Notes under the pieces: model-generated
What the model was told of the DNA's origin: nothing
The model's input: only the letters and a program-made list of their open reading frames with translations
Database searches by the model: none
Assembly (NCBI GenBank): GCA_965262485.1
Contig: OZ253540.1
Location: 3,534,001 to 3,598,000 of the forward strand
Source: Bin87 sp965262485
Lineage (GTDB): Bacteria > Chloroflexota > Dehalococcoidia > Lucifugimonadales > UBA3495
Direction of reading: 5' to 3'
DNA: 64,000 bases
Shown here: piece after piece, positions 8,363 through 20,400 of the stretch
How positions within the stretch are numbered: the stretch's first letter is position 1
How the letters are laid out: the number at the start of each line of letters is the position of its first letter
Made by a program: the position numbers and the translations under genes

Positions 8363-8571
8363 CCCTGCAACACGCCATCCGACAACTCCTCAACGACTAT
8401 CGGTTCGTACCTTCCCCCACCAGCCGACCCCCAGCCAGCCGCGTCCCGTGATGCTCCCCAGTCTCGTCAAACCGCCAGTACTCTGCTACCCCCAGACGGG
8501 CGTATTCCTCCCTCTTCTTCCCCTGACAGGGGTAAGTAACTTCTGCAATGTCCCCTCTCCCTTGATGGGAG

Positions 8572-8755
8572 CTGACAAGGGTATGTAAAGGCCGAAATTA
8601 GGTATAAAACTTCGGATTCTACAAGAGTAGAGCACAGACCCCTCCAGGCCTTGCGAGGGGGTGAAAGCCGAGTTTTCAGGTTTGCAAACCATATTCTGAG
8701 TCATCGACCGAAATGAGGGTGATCAACATGGCGCAAAAATACATACCCCTGTCAG
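8572..8755 (-). mobile_element. MITE copy 1 (184 bp) with an 11-bp target duplication
   Basis: Ends CTGACAAGGGTATGT and ACATACCCCTGTCAG are inverted repeats close to those of the IS4-superfamily element nearby. The interior matches the other three MITEs in reverse orientation but is diverged. The flanks 8561-8571 and 8756-8766 are identical (CTTGATGGGAG), a perfect 11-bp target duplication that splits an older GGGAGAGGG-type repeat. No coding capacity. This copy fixes the true element ends and shows that the C runs beside other copies are not part of the element. A stray terminal repeat (CCTGACAGGGGTAAGTA) lies at 8522-8538. Confidence 0.85.
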
Positions 8756-8766
8756 CTTGATGGGAG

Positions 8767-9109
8767 AGGGTTAGAGCCGGCCCCGTACTTGATACGGGGG
8801 TGAGGATGAAAATGTAAGGAAGGGAACTATCCCACGGCAGGCCATACCCCTCACCCCAGCCCTCTCCCACAAGGGGCGAGGGAGAATCGAAAGACCCTGG
8901 TGAGCTGCGCAGAGACATTGATTTTGCAGTGGGGATTGTAGGATAATGGCGAACTGGACTATGTAGGTTTTTTGCATCCCTCGCCGCAACGGGCGAGACG
9001 CTGTAGAAGTGCGGTAGCAACGCCATGGTAATCCGGGTGAGTATGGACGCCAACGGTCAACGCGCCGTATCAGCGGTCCGGGTCTTTGCGACGCCGGATA
9101 GCAGTTCTA
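8767..9109. other. Non-coding stretch with a dispersed-type palindromic repeat
   Basis: Between MITEs 1 and 2. It contains CCTCACCCCAGCCCTCTCCC followed by ACAAGGGGCGAGGGAG (8849-8884), a common kind of intergenic palindrome, and a second GC-rich inverted pair (CCCGTACTTGATACGGGGG, 8782-8800). No convincing gene on either strand. Confidence 0.45.
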
Positions 9110-9118
9110 CCCCCCCCC

Positions 9119-9301
9119 CTGACAGGGGTAGGTATTTTCGCGCCATGTTGATGACCCTCATTTCGGTCGATGACTCAGAATATGGTTTACAAACCTGAAA
9201 ACTCGGCTCTCGCCCCCTCTCAAGGCCTGGAGGGGTCTGTGATCAACTCTGGTGGATCCGAAGTTTTATACCTGATTTCGGCCTATACCTACCCCTGTCA
9301 G
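9119..9301 (+). mobile_element. MITE copy 2 (183 bp)
   Basis: Bounded by perfect 17-bp inverted repeats CTGACAGGGGTAGGTAT / ATACCTACCCCTGTCAG. Its right end continues to resemble the IS end (GGCCGAAATCAGGT versus GGCTGAAATCGGGT), so it is a deletion derivative or relative mobilised by the same transposase. It is identical, as far as I can read, to MITE copy 4 at 35072-35254, implying very recent spread or gene conversion. It is flanked by C runs of 9 (left) and 8 (right) and abuts the IS. Confidence 0.85.
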
Positions 9302-9309
9302 CCCCCCCC

Positions 9310-10641
9310 CTGACAGGGGTAGGTATGGGTTTTTACGGTGGGACATGGCGAGTAATCTCCAGGTCGGGCTTGGGTTGTGGCCAGGGTTCGGGCAGCAGCC
9401 AGACGCGGCTCCAGAGGCGGCCCTTGATCAGCAAGCGCCGGAGCCAGTCGATGCCGTGGCGGATCACGCTCACGGTGCGCGCCGGACGGCTACGGGAGTC
9501 ACGGTGATTGGGAGCCAAGTCCTTGGGCGGCGCCCGCAGGTTGCCTGGGGCGATACTGCGCTCCTGGGCGTCTTCCACCCTGGTGCCGTAGGCCAGGGCC
9601 AGCAGGGTAGCCACCGACAGCACCAGCCAGTGGCGGGAGACGCGGGTAGGGTCGGTGCGGCGGGTCTGGTCCCACTTCCAGCCCAGGCTCTTGAGGGCCT
9701 TGAAGCCCAGCTCGATCCAGAAGCGCAGGGCGTACCAACTGGGACCCACCTGATCGGGTGCCAGGTCGGTGAGGATGATCCAGGGCTCCTCCTGCTCGGA
9801 GTACCAGACCACCAGCAGGGTGCAACGTCGCTTGGCCTTGGGGGTGCTGAAGGCGGTGCCGCGGCCAATCCACGCCGTATCGGGACGGGAGACGAAGCGC
9901 TGGGCAGGCAATCGTTTGCCGCCGTCGGCGCAGAAAGTGATGTTCTTTCGGTAGCGCATACCGGGATGCCAGCCTTGATCCCGTATCTGCTGCCACAGCT
10001 TGGGACTGGCGATGCCCCGGTCGCAGAGCACGATGACGGTCATATTCTCGGGAACCGCTGGGGCCAAGGCTTGCAGCAGTTCCACGGTGGGGTCCATCCA
10101 GGAGCCGGGCTGGTCGGCGTGCCGGATGTGCCAGGCCACGGGGATGGCGCAACTGCGGTAGAGCACGCTGATGACGATGGCGGTGGTCTGGTCCCCTTTG
10201 AGGGTTGGGTCGATGGCCAAAGCCAGGCCGCCCGACCGCCACCAGGTGAGGACCCACCGCAGCAGTGGCGCGAAGCAGAGAGTTACGTCCAGCTCGGTCT
10301 GGCAGGGAGTCGCGCGGTCGCCGCCGTCGTAGAGCCACTCCCTGAGGCGCTGGCGCAGGTTGTACCAGTTGCTCCCGGGCGAGAGGGCGGAGGCCACGGC
10401 GTTCTGGCAGGCGCTGCCGGCGAGGATGGCCCCGCAGACCCACAGCGCCAGGCCGGTCAATTGTGGCTGGGAGAGGTGAGGTAAATGCGTTTCAATCGTT
10501 TTTTGCATCTGATAGCATTCTCTGGGAAGGCGCATCGAGGGTCTCCTGCATCTGGTCGTGTCACAACCAAGATGCTGGATGGCGGTGCGCCTTCCCAAGC
10601 TATGTCGCAACCCGATTTCAGCCCATACCTACCCCTGTCAG
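9310..10641 (-). mobile_element. IS4-superfamily insertion sequence, copy 1 (1332 bp)
   Basis: Runs from CTGACAGGGGTAGGTATGGG at the left to its inverted copy ending at 10641. It carries one transposase gene on the minus strand. Copy 2 at 33536-34868 is nearly identical and in opposite orientation, so the pair forms inverted ends around the giant surface-protein gene. The left flank is 8 C shared with MITE 2; the right flank is a 27-C tract. IS4-type elements usually make 9-13 bp duplications, so flanking C runs may be homopolymeric target duplications. Confidence 0.9.
9333..10535 (-). CDS. IS4-superfamily DDE transposase, 400 aa (copy 1)
   Basis: Catalyses excision and insertion of its element. 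The first Asp is in LALAIDPTLKG, the second in VIVLCDRGIASPK, and the Glu in YALRFWIELGFKALK. That last string matches the IS4 signature Y-(2)-R-(3)-E-(6)-K exactly. I start at the ATG of MRLPRECYQM (10535) because GGAG lies just upstream; an in-frame ATG at 10610 would add 25 residues with no ribosome site. All catalytic residues are intact, so it is probably active. It is almost identical to the copy at 33642-34844 (Arg versus Lys at residue 5). A 379-aa frame on the opposite strand is a shadow. Confidence 0.93.
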   Translation of the reverse strand: MRLPRECYQMQKTIETHLPHLSQPQLTGLALWVCGAILAGSACQNAVASALSPGSNWYNLRQRLREWLYDGGDRATPCQTELDVTLCFAPLLRWVLTWWRSGGLALAIDPTLKGDQTTAIVISVLYRSCAIPVAWHIRHADQPGSWMDPTVELLQALAPAVPENMTVIVLCDRGIASPKLWQQIRDQGWHPGMRYRKNITFCADGGKRLPAQRFVSRPDTAWIGRGTAFSTPKAKRRCTLLVVWYSEQEEPWIILTDLAPDQVGPSWYALRFWIELGFKALKSLGWKWDQTRRTDPTRVSRHWLVLSVATLLALAYGTRVEDAQERSIAPGNLRAPPKDLAPNHRDSRSRPARTVSVIRHGIDWLRRLLIKGRLWSRVWLLPEPWPQPKPDLEITRHVPP

Positions 10642-10668
10642 CCCCCCCCCCCCCCCCCCCCCCCCCCC
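10642..10668. repeat. 27-base poly-C tract between IS end and giant gene
   Basis: Pure C from 10642 to 10668, beginning right after the terminal G of the IS and 38 bases before the GTG start of the LRR/cadherin gene. Such tracts slip during replication, so length could vary between cells and alter promoter spacing. It is also hard to sequence, so the true length is uncertain. In the frame of the downstream gene it would read as poly-Pro. Confidence 0.9.
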
Positions 10669-10706
10669 GACTTTGCCACCCCCGCCGGCGGCCCCGTGGG
10701 TGTCGG

Positions 10707-11366
10707 GTGAAAACGCTGCGCATTTTCCTGGCGCTCGCGGTGGTACTGCTGGCCTCAGCGCTATTCGCCGCCGACGCGGCGGCGCAGGACGCCGGCATCT
10801 GCGGCCGCACTCAACAGGTGCAGACTGCCCTGCTTGCCGCCATCCCCGGCGCGAGCAGCTGTGGGGAAGTAACTCCGGTTCAACTGAGTGCGGTTGGGTC
10901 GCTGAACCTCGCTTCAAAGAACATAGCGTCGTTGCAAGCCGGCGACTTTGCCGGGTTGAGCGGGGTCACCAGCATCAACCTGAGCGGCAACCAGCTCAGC
11001 AGTCTCCCGACCGGGCTGTTTACCGGGACCCCGGACCTGGAAGAACTCAATCTAAGCGGCAACCAACTCACCGCGTTCCCGGCCGGCCTGTTCGCCAGCG
11101 AACCGGAGCTGAAACGGCTCGACCTGAGCAGCAACCAGATCAGCAGCCTCCCTGCCGGGCTGTTTACCGAGATCCCGATACTGGACCAACTCAATCTAAG
11201 CGGCAACCAACTCACCGCGGTCCCGGACCTGTTCACCACATTGCCGGACCTGCGACAGCTCAACCTCAGCGGCAACCGGATCAGCATCCTGGCGAACGGA
11301 GCGTTCTCCGGCGCCAGGGCGCTGACACACCTGGACCTGTCAGGCAACACCGTCGATCCACTGTGA
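10707..11366 (+). CDS. Secreted leucine-rich-repeat protein; N-terminal part of the giant surface protein, ended by in-frame TGA
   Basis: Starts at GTG 10707 with a clear Sec signal (KTLRIFLALAVVLLASALFA, then AADAAAQ/DAG cleavage). A Cys-flanked cap (ICGRTQ...SSCGEV) and about six LRR units follow (SLNLASKNI, SINLSGNQL, ELNLSGNQL, RLDLSSNQI, QLNLSGNQL, QLNLSGNRI) with a final HLDLSGNTVDPL. TGA at 11364-11366 stops it, but the same frame continues at once (IPITIERTVSKEFKFLAPTG) into the 6988-aa frame. In related proteins known to me the LRR cap runs straight into this kind of linker, so this is very likely the N-terminus of one 7,234-codon gene carrying a nonsense codon. The upstream frame stays open through the poly-C tract into the IS; those residues are not natural. 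Confidence 0.8.
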   Translation: MKTLRIFLALAVVLLASALFAADAAAQDAGICGRTQQVQTALLAAIPGASSCGEVTPVQLSAVGSLNLASKNIASLQAGDFAGLSGVTSINLSGNQLSSLPTGLFTGTPDLEELNLSGNQLTAFPAGLFASEPELKRLDLSSNQISSLPAGLFTEIPILDQLNLSGNQLTAVPDLFTTLPDLRQLNLSGNRISILANGAFSGARALTHLDLSGNTVDPL

Positions 11367-11444
11367 ATCCCAATTACCATCGAAAGAACCGTATCCAAGG
11401 AGTTCAAGTTCCTGGCGCCTACCGGAGCGCCGCGCAACATTCCG

Positions 11445-14400
11445 ATGGACATCGGAGTTCGAAACGGGGAGGTGACCTTTGGGACGCCTACAATTCCCAA
11501 GGGCGCAGTAGAAAGCGGCCTATTCACTATACAGCGCACCCCCGGTGAGACTGGACCCCTAATCATCGGTGCAACGGTCTCGGGAACATCGGAGGAAATT
11601 TTCCACAGTGGCTACACGATTAGCACCCCGTCAACCCTGGAGATGGAAGTGGACCCAGGGGTTTTCCTGGACAAGAGAGAACTCAAAATTCAGGAACTCC
11701 AGGGCATCAGGGATTCCCGAGGTATGCCGGTAACCCAAGGCAGCGACAAATACACAGTGGCGTTGGACACCGACCCAGGCGGCACGGTGACGATCACGCT
11801 GGTGAGCCTGGATACAAATGTGGCTACGCTGGAGACGCAACAACTTACCTTCACATCGGCAGACTGGTCCGAACTACAAGATGTCAACGTCACAATCCAG
11901 TACGATGACAACAAAGTCAGTGAGCGTACGGCTATCACCCACACCATCAGCGGCTACGCTGGAGTACCAGCAGTCAGCGACATGCCTGTGGAGATATTGG
12001 ACAATGAACAACCTATCTTCACAGAGGGTGAAACACCAGATGGAGTAGCCCGCCGAACGATAGCTGAGAACCCGGCGGCGGGAACGCTCATCGGCCCCCC
12101 GGTCAGCGCAACGGACAACGACAATGACGGGGAACCCGATGAACTTCTGTACACGTATTCGCAAACAGGCAACCAGGATAGAGAACGTTTCACCATAAAT
12201 AAAGACACCGGCCAGCTGCGCACCAAAGCAGGCGAGATTTACGACTACGAGACCGAACCCGTCTTCCGGATTGGCATGTTGGTAAACGATGGCAGAGGCG
12301 GCGTCGACTCCATCAACGTCATCATCAGACTCACCGACGTAAACGACGCGCCGGTGTTCAGCGAGGGCGACCCCACAACCCGCAGCCTGCCGGAGAACAG
12401 CGGGGCCAACGTCAACGTGGGCGATCCGGTGTCGGCCACGGACCAGGACCGCTCCGAAGACACCCTGGTCTATTCCATTTCCGGCACCGACGCCGGCTCC
12501 TTCGAGATAGTGGAGAGCAGCGGGCAGTTGACCACGAAGCAGGGAACCTCCTACGACTATGAGGCCAAGGCGTCCTACTCGGTCACGGTGAAGGTCAGCG
12601 ACGGCGCCGCCACCGCCGCCATCGCGGTGACCGTGAATCTGACCGACGTAAACGAACCGCCAACCTTCACAGAGGGCGAGAGCGCCACGCGCAGCCTTGC
12701 CGAGAACACGCCGGCGGGAGAGAACGTAGGCGCAGCGGTGTCGGCCACGGACCAGGACGGCAACACGCTGATCTACACGCTAACCGGCACGGACGCCGGT
12801 TCCTTCGAGATCGACGATGAGACGGGACAACTGACCACCAAGTCCGGGGTGAGCTACGACTACGAGGCCAAGGCCAGCTACGCGGTGACGGTGGAGGTGA
12901 TAGAGGACATTACCGATAATTTCAGCGACACCATCGCGGTGACGGTGAACCTCACCGATGCCAACGACGCTCCGGTGTTCACCGAGGGGGACTCCACAAC
13001 CCGCAGCCTGCCAGAGAACAGCGGGGCCAACGTGAGCGTGGGTCTGCCCCTGGCGGCTACGGATCAGGACAGGAACCCGGCAGACACGCTGACCTACACG
13101 CTGGGCGGTACGGACGCCAACTCCTTCGAGATAGTGGCGAGCAGCGGGCAGCTGACCACCAAGTCCGGCGTGTCCTACGACCTGGAGACCAAGGCGTCCT
13201 ACGCGGTGACGGTGACGGCAACTGATCCCGACAGCGCCGCCGACTCCATCGCGGTGACGGTGAACCTCACCGACGTAAACGACGCGCCGACCTTTACCGA
13301 CGGCGACTCCACAACCCGCAGCGTCCCCGAGAACAGCGGGGCAAGCGTCAACGTGGGCGCGGCGTTGGCGGCCACGGATCAGGACAACGACACGCTGACC
13401 TACACGCTGTCCGGCACCGACTCCGGATCCTTCGAGATAGTGGCGAGCAGCGGGCAGCTGACCACCAAGTCCGGGGTGAGCTACGACCTGGAGGCCAAGG
13501 CGTCCTACACGGTGACGGTAACGGCCACCGACCCCGACAGCGCCGCCGACTCCATCGCGGTGACCATCAACCTGACCGACGTAAACGACGCGCCGACGTT
13601 CACGGAGGGCGAGAGCGCCACGCGGAGCGTCCCCGAGAACAGCGGGGCCAACGTGGACGTGGGCGCGGCGGTGTCGGCCACGGACCAGGACAGGAACCCG
13701 GCAGACACGCTGACCTACACGCTGTCGGGCACCGACGCCGGCTCGTTCGAGATAGTGGCGAGCAGCGGGCAGCTGACCACCAAGTCCGGCGTGAACTACG
13801 ACCTGGAGACCAAGGCGTCCTACACGGTGACGGTGACGGCGACCGACCCCGACAGCGCCGCCGACTCCATCGCCGTGACGGTGAACCTCACCGACGCCAA
13901 CGACGCGCCGACGTTCACGGAGGGGGAGAACGCCACCCGCAGCCTGGCGGAGAACACGGCTGCGGGAGAGAACGTGGGCGCAGCGGTGTCGGCCACGGAC
14001 CAGGACAACGACACGCTGACCTACACGCTGGGCGGCACGGACGCCGGCTCCTTCGAGATAGTGGCGAGCAGCGGCCAACTCCAAACCAAGTCCGGCGTGA
14101 GCTACGACCTGGAAACCAAGGCCAGCTACTCGGTGACGGTAACGGCGACCGACCCCGACAGCGCCGCCGACTCCATCGCCGTGACGGTGAACCTCACCGA
14201 CGCCAACGACGCGCCCGTGTTCACGGAAGGCGACTCCACAACTCGCAGCCTGGCGGAAAACAGCGGGGCCAACGTCAGCGTGGGCGCGGCGGTGTCCGCT
14301 ACAGACCAGGACCGGGACGAGGACGGGAACCCGGACACGCTGACCTACACGCTGATGGGCACGGACGCCGGCTCCTTCGAGATAGTGGAGAGCAGCGGCC

Positions 14401-17400
14401 AGCTGACCACGAAGTCCGGCGTGAGCTACGACTACGAGGCCAAGTCCACCTACTCGGTGACGGTGGAGGTGATGGAGGACACTACCGATGATTTCACCGA
14501 CACCATCGCGGTGACGGTGAACCTGACCGACGCCAATGACGCACCGGTGTTCACGGAGGGGGAGAGCGCCACCCGCAGCCTCCCGGAGAACAGCGGGGCC
14601 AGCGTGAGCGTGGGCGACCCCGTGACGGCCACGGACCAGGACAACGACACGCTGACCTACACGCTGGGCGGCACGGACGCCAACTCCTTCGAGATAGTGG
14701 CGAGCAGCGGGCAGCTGACCACCAAGTCCGGGGTGAGCTACGACTTGGAGACCAAGGCGTCCTACTCGGTCACCGTTGGGGTGGAAGACCCCGAAGGCGG
14801 CAGCGACTCCATCGCCGTGACCATCAACCTGACCGACGTAAACGACGCGCCGACGTTCACGGAGGGGGAGAGCGCGACGCGCAGCCTGCCGGAGAACAGC
14901 GGGGCCAGCGTCAACGTGGGCGCGGCGGTCTCGGCCACGGACCAGGACGGGGACACGCTGACCTACACGCTGACGGGCACGGACGCGACATCCTTCGAGA
15001 TAGTGGCGAGCAGCGGGCAGCTTCAAACCAAGTCCGGGGTGAGCTACGACTTGGAGACCAAGGCGTCCTACATGGTGACGGTGGGGGTGAGCGACGGAAC
15101 CGCCGCCGACTCAATAGCGGTGACCATCAATCTCACCGACGTAAACGACGCGCCGACCTTCAGCGAGGGCGACAGCACGACGCGCAGCCTGCCGGAGAAC
15201 ACGGCTGCGGGGCAGAACGTGGGCGCGGCAGTGTCGGCGACGGACCAGGACAGGAACCCGGAAGACACGCTGACCTACACGCTGACGGGCACGGACGCCG
15301 GCTCCTTCGAGATAGTGGCGAGCAGCGGGCAGTTGACCACCAAGTCTGGGGTGAGCTACGACCTGGAGACCAAGGCGTCCTACTCGGTCACCGTAACGGC
15401 AACCGACCCCGACAGTGCCGCCGACACCATCGCGGTGACCATCAACCTGACCGACGTGAACGACGCTCCGGTGTTCACGGAGGGGGAGAGCGCGACGCGC
15501 AGCCTGGCGGAGAACAGCGGGGCCAACGTCAACGTGGGCGCGGCGGTGTCGGCAACGGACCAGGACGGGGACACGCTGACCTACACGCTGTCCGGCACGG
15601 ACGCCGGCTCCTTCGAGATAGTGGCGAGCAGCGGCCAGTTGACTACCAAGTCCGGCGTGTCCTACGACCTGGAGGCCAAGGCGTCCTACACGGTGACGGT
15701 GGGAGTCAGCGACGGAACCGCCGCCGACTCAATAGCGGTGACCATCAATCTCACCGACGTAAACGACGCGCCGACTTTCACGGAGGGGGAGAGCGCGACG
15801 CGCAGCCTGCCGGAGAACAGCGGGGCCAGCGTCAACGTGGGTCTGCCCCTGGCGGCGACGGACCAGGACAACGACACGCTGACCTACACGCTGGGCGGCA
15901 CCGACGCCGCATCATTCGAGATCGACGGGGGAACGGGCCTGCTGACCACCAAGTCCGGGGTGAGCTATGACCTGGAAACCAAGGCCAGCTACTCGGTCAC
16001 CGTAACGGCCACCGACCCCGACAGCGCCGCCGACTCCATCGCGGTGACCATCAATCTGACCGACGTAAACGACGCGCCGACGTTCACGGAGGGGGAGAGC
16101 GCCGTCCGCAGCCTGGCGGAGAACACGGCGGCAGACCAGAACGTGGGCGCGGCGGTGTCGGCCACGGACCAGGACAACGACACGCTGACCTACACGCTGT
16201 CGGGCACGGACGCCGGCTCCTTCGAGATAGTGGCGAGCAGCGGGCAGTTGACCACCAAGTCCGGCGTGAGCTACGACTTGGAGGCGAAGGCGTCCTACTC
16301 AGTCACCGTTGGGGTGGAAGACCCCGAAGGCGGCAGCGACTCTATCACCGTCACCATAAATCTGACCGACGTAAACGACGCGCCCGTGTTCACAGAAGGG
16401 GAGAGCGCGACGCGGAGCCTAGCCGAGAACACGGCGGCAGGCCAAAACGTAGGCGCGGCAGTGTCAGCAACAGACCAAGACAACGACACCCTGACTTACT
16501 CCCTTTCCGGCGACGACGCCGGCTCCTTCGAGATCGACGGGGGAACGGGACAGCTCACCACCAAGTCCGGCGTGAGCTACGACCTGGAAACCAAGGCCAG
16601 CTACTCGGTGACGGTGACGGCCACCGACCCGGACAGCGCCGCCGACACCATCGCGGTGACCATCAACCTGACCGACGTAAACGACGCGCCGACCTTCACA
16701 GAGGGCGACTCCACAACCCGCAGCCTGCCAGAGAACAGCGAGGCCAGCGTCAACGTGGGCGCGGCAGTGTCGGCGACGGACCAGGACAGGAACCCGGCAG
16801 ACACGCTGACCTACACGCTGACGGGCACGGACGCCGGTTCCTTCGAGATAGTGGCGAGCAGCGGCCAGCTGACCACCAAGTCCGAAGTAACCTACGACTA
16901 CGAGGCCAAGGCCAGCTACTCGGTGACGGTGACGGCGACCGACCCGGACAACGCCGCCGACACCATCGCGGTGACCATCAACCTGACCGACGTAAACGAC
17001 GCGCCGACGTTCACGGAGGACGACAGCGCGACCCGCAGCCTCGCCGAGAACACGGCGGCCGGCGAAAACGTGGGCGCGGCGGTGTCGGCCACGGACCAGG
17101 ACAACGACACCCTGACCTACACGCTGTCCGGCGACGACGCCGGCTCCTTCACCATCGTCAATACCACGGGGCAGTTGCGGACTAGCGCCGCGCTGGATTT
17201 CGAGGCCAAGTCCATCTACTCAGTAACGGTAACAGCGACCGACCCCGACAGCGCCGCCGACACCATCGTGGTGACCATCAACCTGACCGACGAGAACGAA
17301 CGACCGGACCCGCCAACCAACTTGAGGGCACGACCCACTGACAACGCAGGAGAAGTATTACTCGAATGGACCCCTCCAGCAAGTAACACCGGCCGGCCGC

Positions 17401-20400
17401 CAATCACTAAATACGAAGTATGGGTCAAGGAGGCGGGATCAAACGACTGGTCCGACCAGACCGCCTTTACAACAGGTGATCCCCCGCCATCAACGCTGAC
17501 CATCACCCATCTGGAGACAGGCCAGAAGTATGACTTCCGAGTCAGGACCGTCAACCACGAGGGTGTAAGCGAGTGGGCCGAATCAACTGCTTCCGGATAC
17601 CCCAAGAAACCAGTCGTAACCATAACGGATAAACCAGGAACCGGGAGCCCAATAACCGAGGGCGCTGACATAGGTTTCCTCATCACTGCCGACCCGTACA
17701 ACAACGTGCCACTGGAAGTGAAGATAAAGGTCGAGACCACCGGAGAATACGGGATAACAGAGAGGAACACGGACGACCCATGGGTAATAACAATTCCCGG
17801 CACAGTGCTGGGCTCACCATCACCGCCTGATCCCCATGACTCCGGCACGATCAGCACCGACAACGACGAGATTGACGAGGAAAACGGCTCCGTCACCTAC
17901 ACCATCATCGCCGCAGAGGCCTACGACGTGGGCGAACCCAAATCCTTGACAATTGCGATTGAGGATAACGACGAACGCAAAATAGAGGTAGGAGCCATAT
18001 CAGGCACAATACCTGAGAACGGAGGAACTGTAACCTACAGCGTCATATTGACCAGCGAACCGACAGACAACGTGACCGTCACGCCGTCGAGCAGCGACGG
18101 GAGCATCGCCACCGTCTCAGGCGCACTGACCTTTACACCGGAGGATTGGAACACAGAGCAGGACGTCACAGTCACCGGAGTCAATGACGACATCGACAAC
18201 GAAGGCGACAGTCGCACCGCCACCATCACCCATACCGTCGCCGGCGGCGACTACGGCAGCGTAACGGCTGAAAACGTGACCGTAACGGTAACGGACGACG
18301 ACACCAGGGGCATCACAACTAACCCAACTGAGGTAACCGTCGCCGAGGACGCCGGCACGACGTCCTACACCGTGGTTCTGGACAGCCAGCCAATCGCCGA
18401 CGTGACCGTCACGCTAGAGATTGCCGAGGTTGAAGGCACGGACGCGGTAACACTCGCGACGACTGGAACCCTGACCTTCACGAACACCAACTGGGGCACG
18501 CCCCAAACCGTCGAACTGACGGTAACGGACGACAGCTTCGACAACACTCCCAGCGACCGGCGCACCGCCACCATCACCCACACCGCGAACGGCGGTGACT
18601 ACGGAAGCGTCAGCGAGACCCTAACCGTCATCGTAACCGACGACGACGGGCCGAACGCCGTGCCCTCGTTTGATGGAACCGCCACCACGCGCGACCTGCC
18701 CGAGAGCATCGGAGCGGCCACGGACACGGGCGGGACGCCCATCGGCAACCCTGTAATCGCCGGGGATGCCGACACCGACGACACGCTGACCTATTCCCTC
18801 TCCGGAACAGACGTCGACTTCTTCGAGATCGACACAGCGACGGGGCAGCTCAAGACCAAAGCCGGCGCGACCTACGACCACGAGGAAAAGCCCAGATACA
18901 CGGTCACCGTGTCGGTGCACGACGGCAAGGCCGCCGACGGCCGCCCGGACGCAAGCATCGACGACGACATCACCGTAACTATCAACATCACGGACGAGGT
19001 CGAAGAACCCAACCGACCACCTGCCCCCACCATAGAAACGACCGGCAACAGCGACTCCCTGAGGGTGATTCCCAACGCGCCGGATAACACCGGACGTCCA
19101 GAAATCGACGAATATGACCTACAGTACCGGCCCAAAGACTCAGTCGAAGCTTTCGCTTTGGAAAGCAGCATAGGTGGACAAGGACACATCATAGGCCCAC
19201 TGCTGCTCAACACCGAGTACGAGGTGCAGGTGAGAGCAAGGAACGACGAAGGCACCGGAGACTGGAGCGAGTCCGCAACTCAGCGCACCGGAACGGCAAC
19301 CGCAACCATCATTGCGACGCCCAGGACCATCAATGAGAGCGGCGCCACAAGCCGGAGCGCCATCACCGCAAGACTGGACGGACAGCTAACCCAAGAAATC
19401 ACCCTGACGGTATCGGCCACACCGGTGTCTCCAGCAGAAGCCAGCGACTTCGCGCTGAGCGAGAACGTGACCCTGACCATCGCTGCCGGCCAAATGGACA
19501 GCAGCAATACCGTCACGGTCACAGCCCAAGACAACCAGGTCGACAACGACGACCGGACCGTGAACGTCGGCGCAACCAGCGCAACGGCAAACCTGACGAT
19601 TAACGGCGCTGCCATCACCATCCAAGATGACGACACCAGAGGCATAACCGCCACTCCAGGCAGCAATGTAACCACCGAGGCCGGCGGGACCGTGACGGTC
19701 GAGGTGAAACTTAATTCCCAGCCAACCACATCCGTCACGATAGGAGTGGAAAGCAGCAACACGGACGAGGGAACGGTGAGCCCGGTGGGGCTGACCTTCA
19801 CCACCGGAAACTGGAACACCGCCCAGGACTTGACCGTAACTGGTCAGGACGACAGCGTGGACGACGGCGACATAGAATACGCCATAACGTTCACCGCCGC
19901 CAGCCCTGACCCCCGATACGAGGGGCAACAAGCAAGCGTAGAACTGACCAACACTGACGACGACACCCGAAGCGTGGAAATAACGACCACATCCACCACA
20001 GACCCGCCGACCTTGCGGGTCAGCGAGATAGCCCCCGGCAACACCGCCAGCTACACCGTAGTCCTGACCAGCCAGCCCAGCGACGGGAACGTCACCATCA
20101 CCCCGGTCAGTAACGCCCTCGGCAACGCGACGGTGAGCGCAGCGCTGATATTCACCCCCCAGAACTGGAACACCGCCCAGCCGGTGACCATCACCGCAGT
20201 CGACGATTTGATAGACAACGAGGCCGACCGGACCGCCACCATCACCCACACCGTGACAGGAGCCGACTACGGATCCAACAGCGTGGTCGCAGGATCCATC
20301 GAGGTGACCGTAACCGACAACGACGAGAAAGGCGTAACCGTCAGCGCGACGGAACTGACGGTCGAGGAAACCGGCAACGACTCATACACCATCGTGCTGA

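Noticed and set aside
9345..10484. 379-aa plus-strand frame over IS copy 1 (and the 407-aa frame over copy 2)
   Set aside because: Opposite to an intact DDE transposase with all catalytic residues; the translation is a Gly/Val/Pro-rich shadow.
12780..15026. 748-aa open frame on the minus strand
   Set aside because: Antisense of the cadherin repeats; periodic GC-rich codons keep the opposite frame open. The translation is a repetitive His/Arg/Gly/Val string without a domain.
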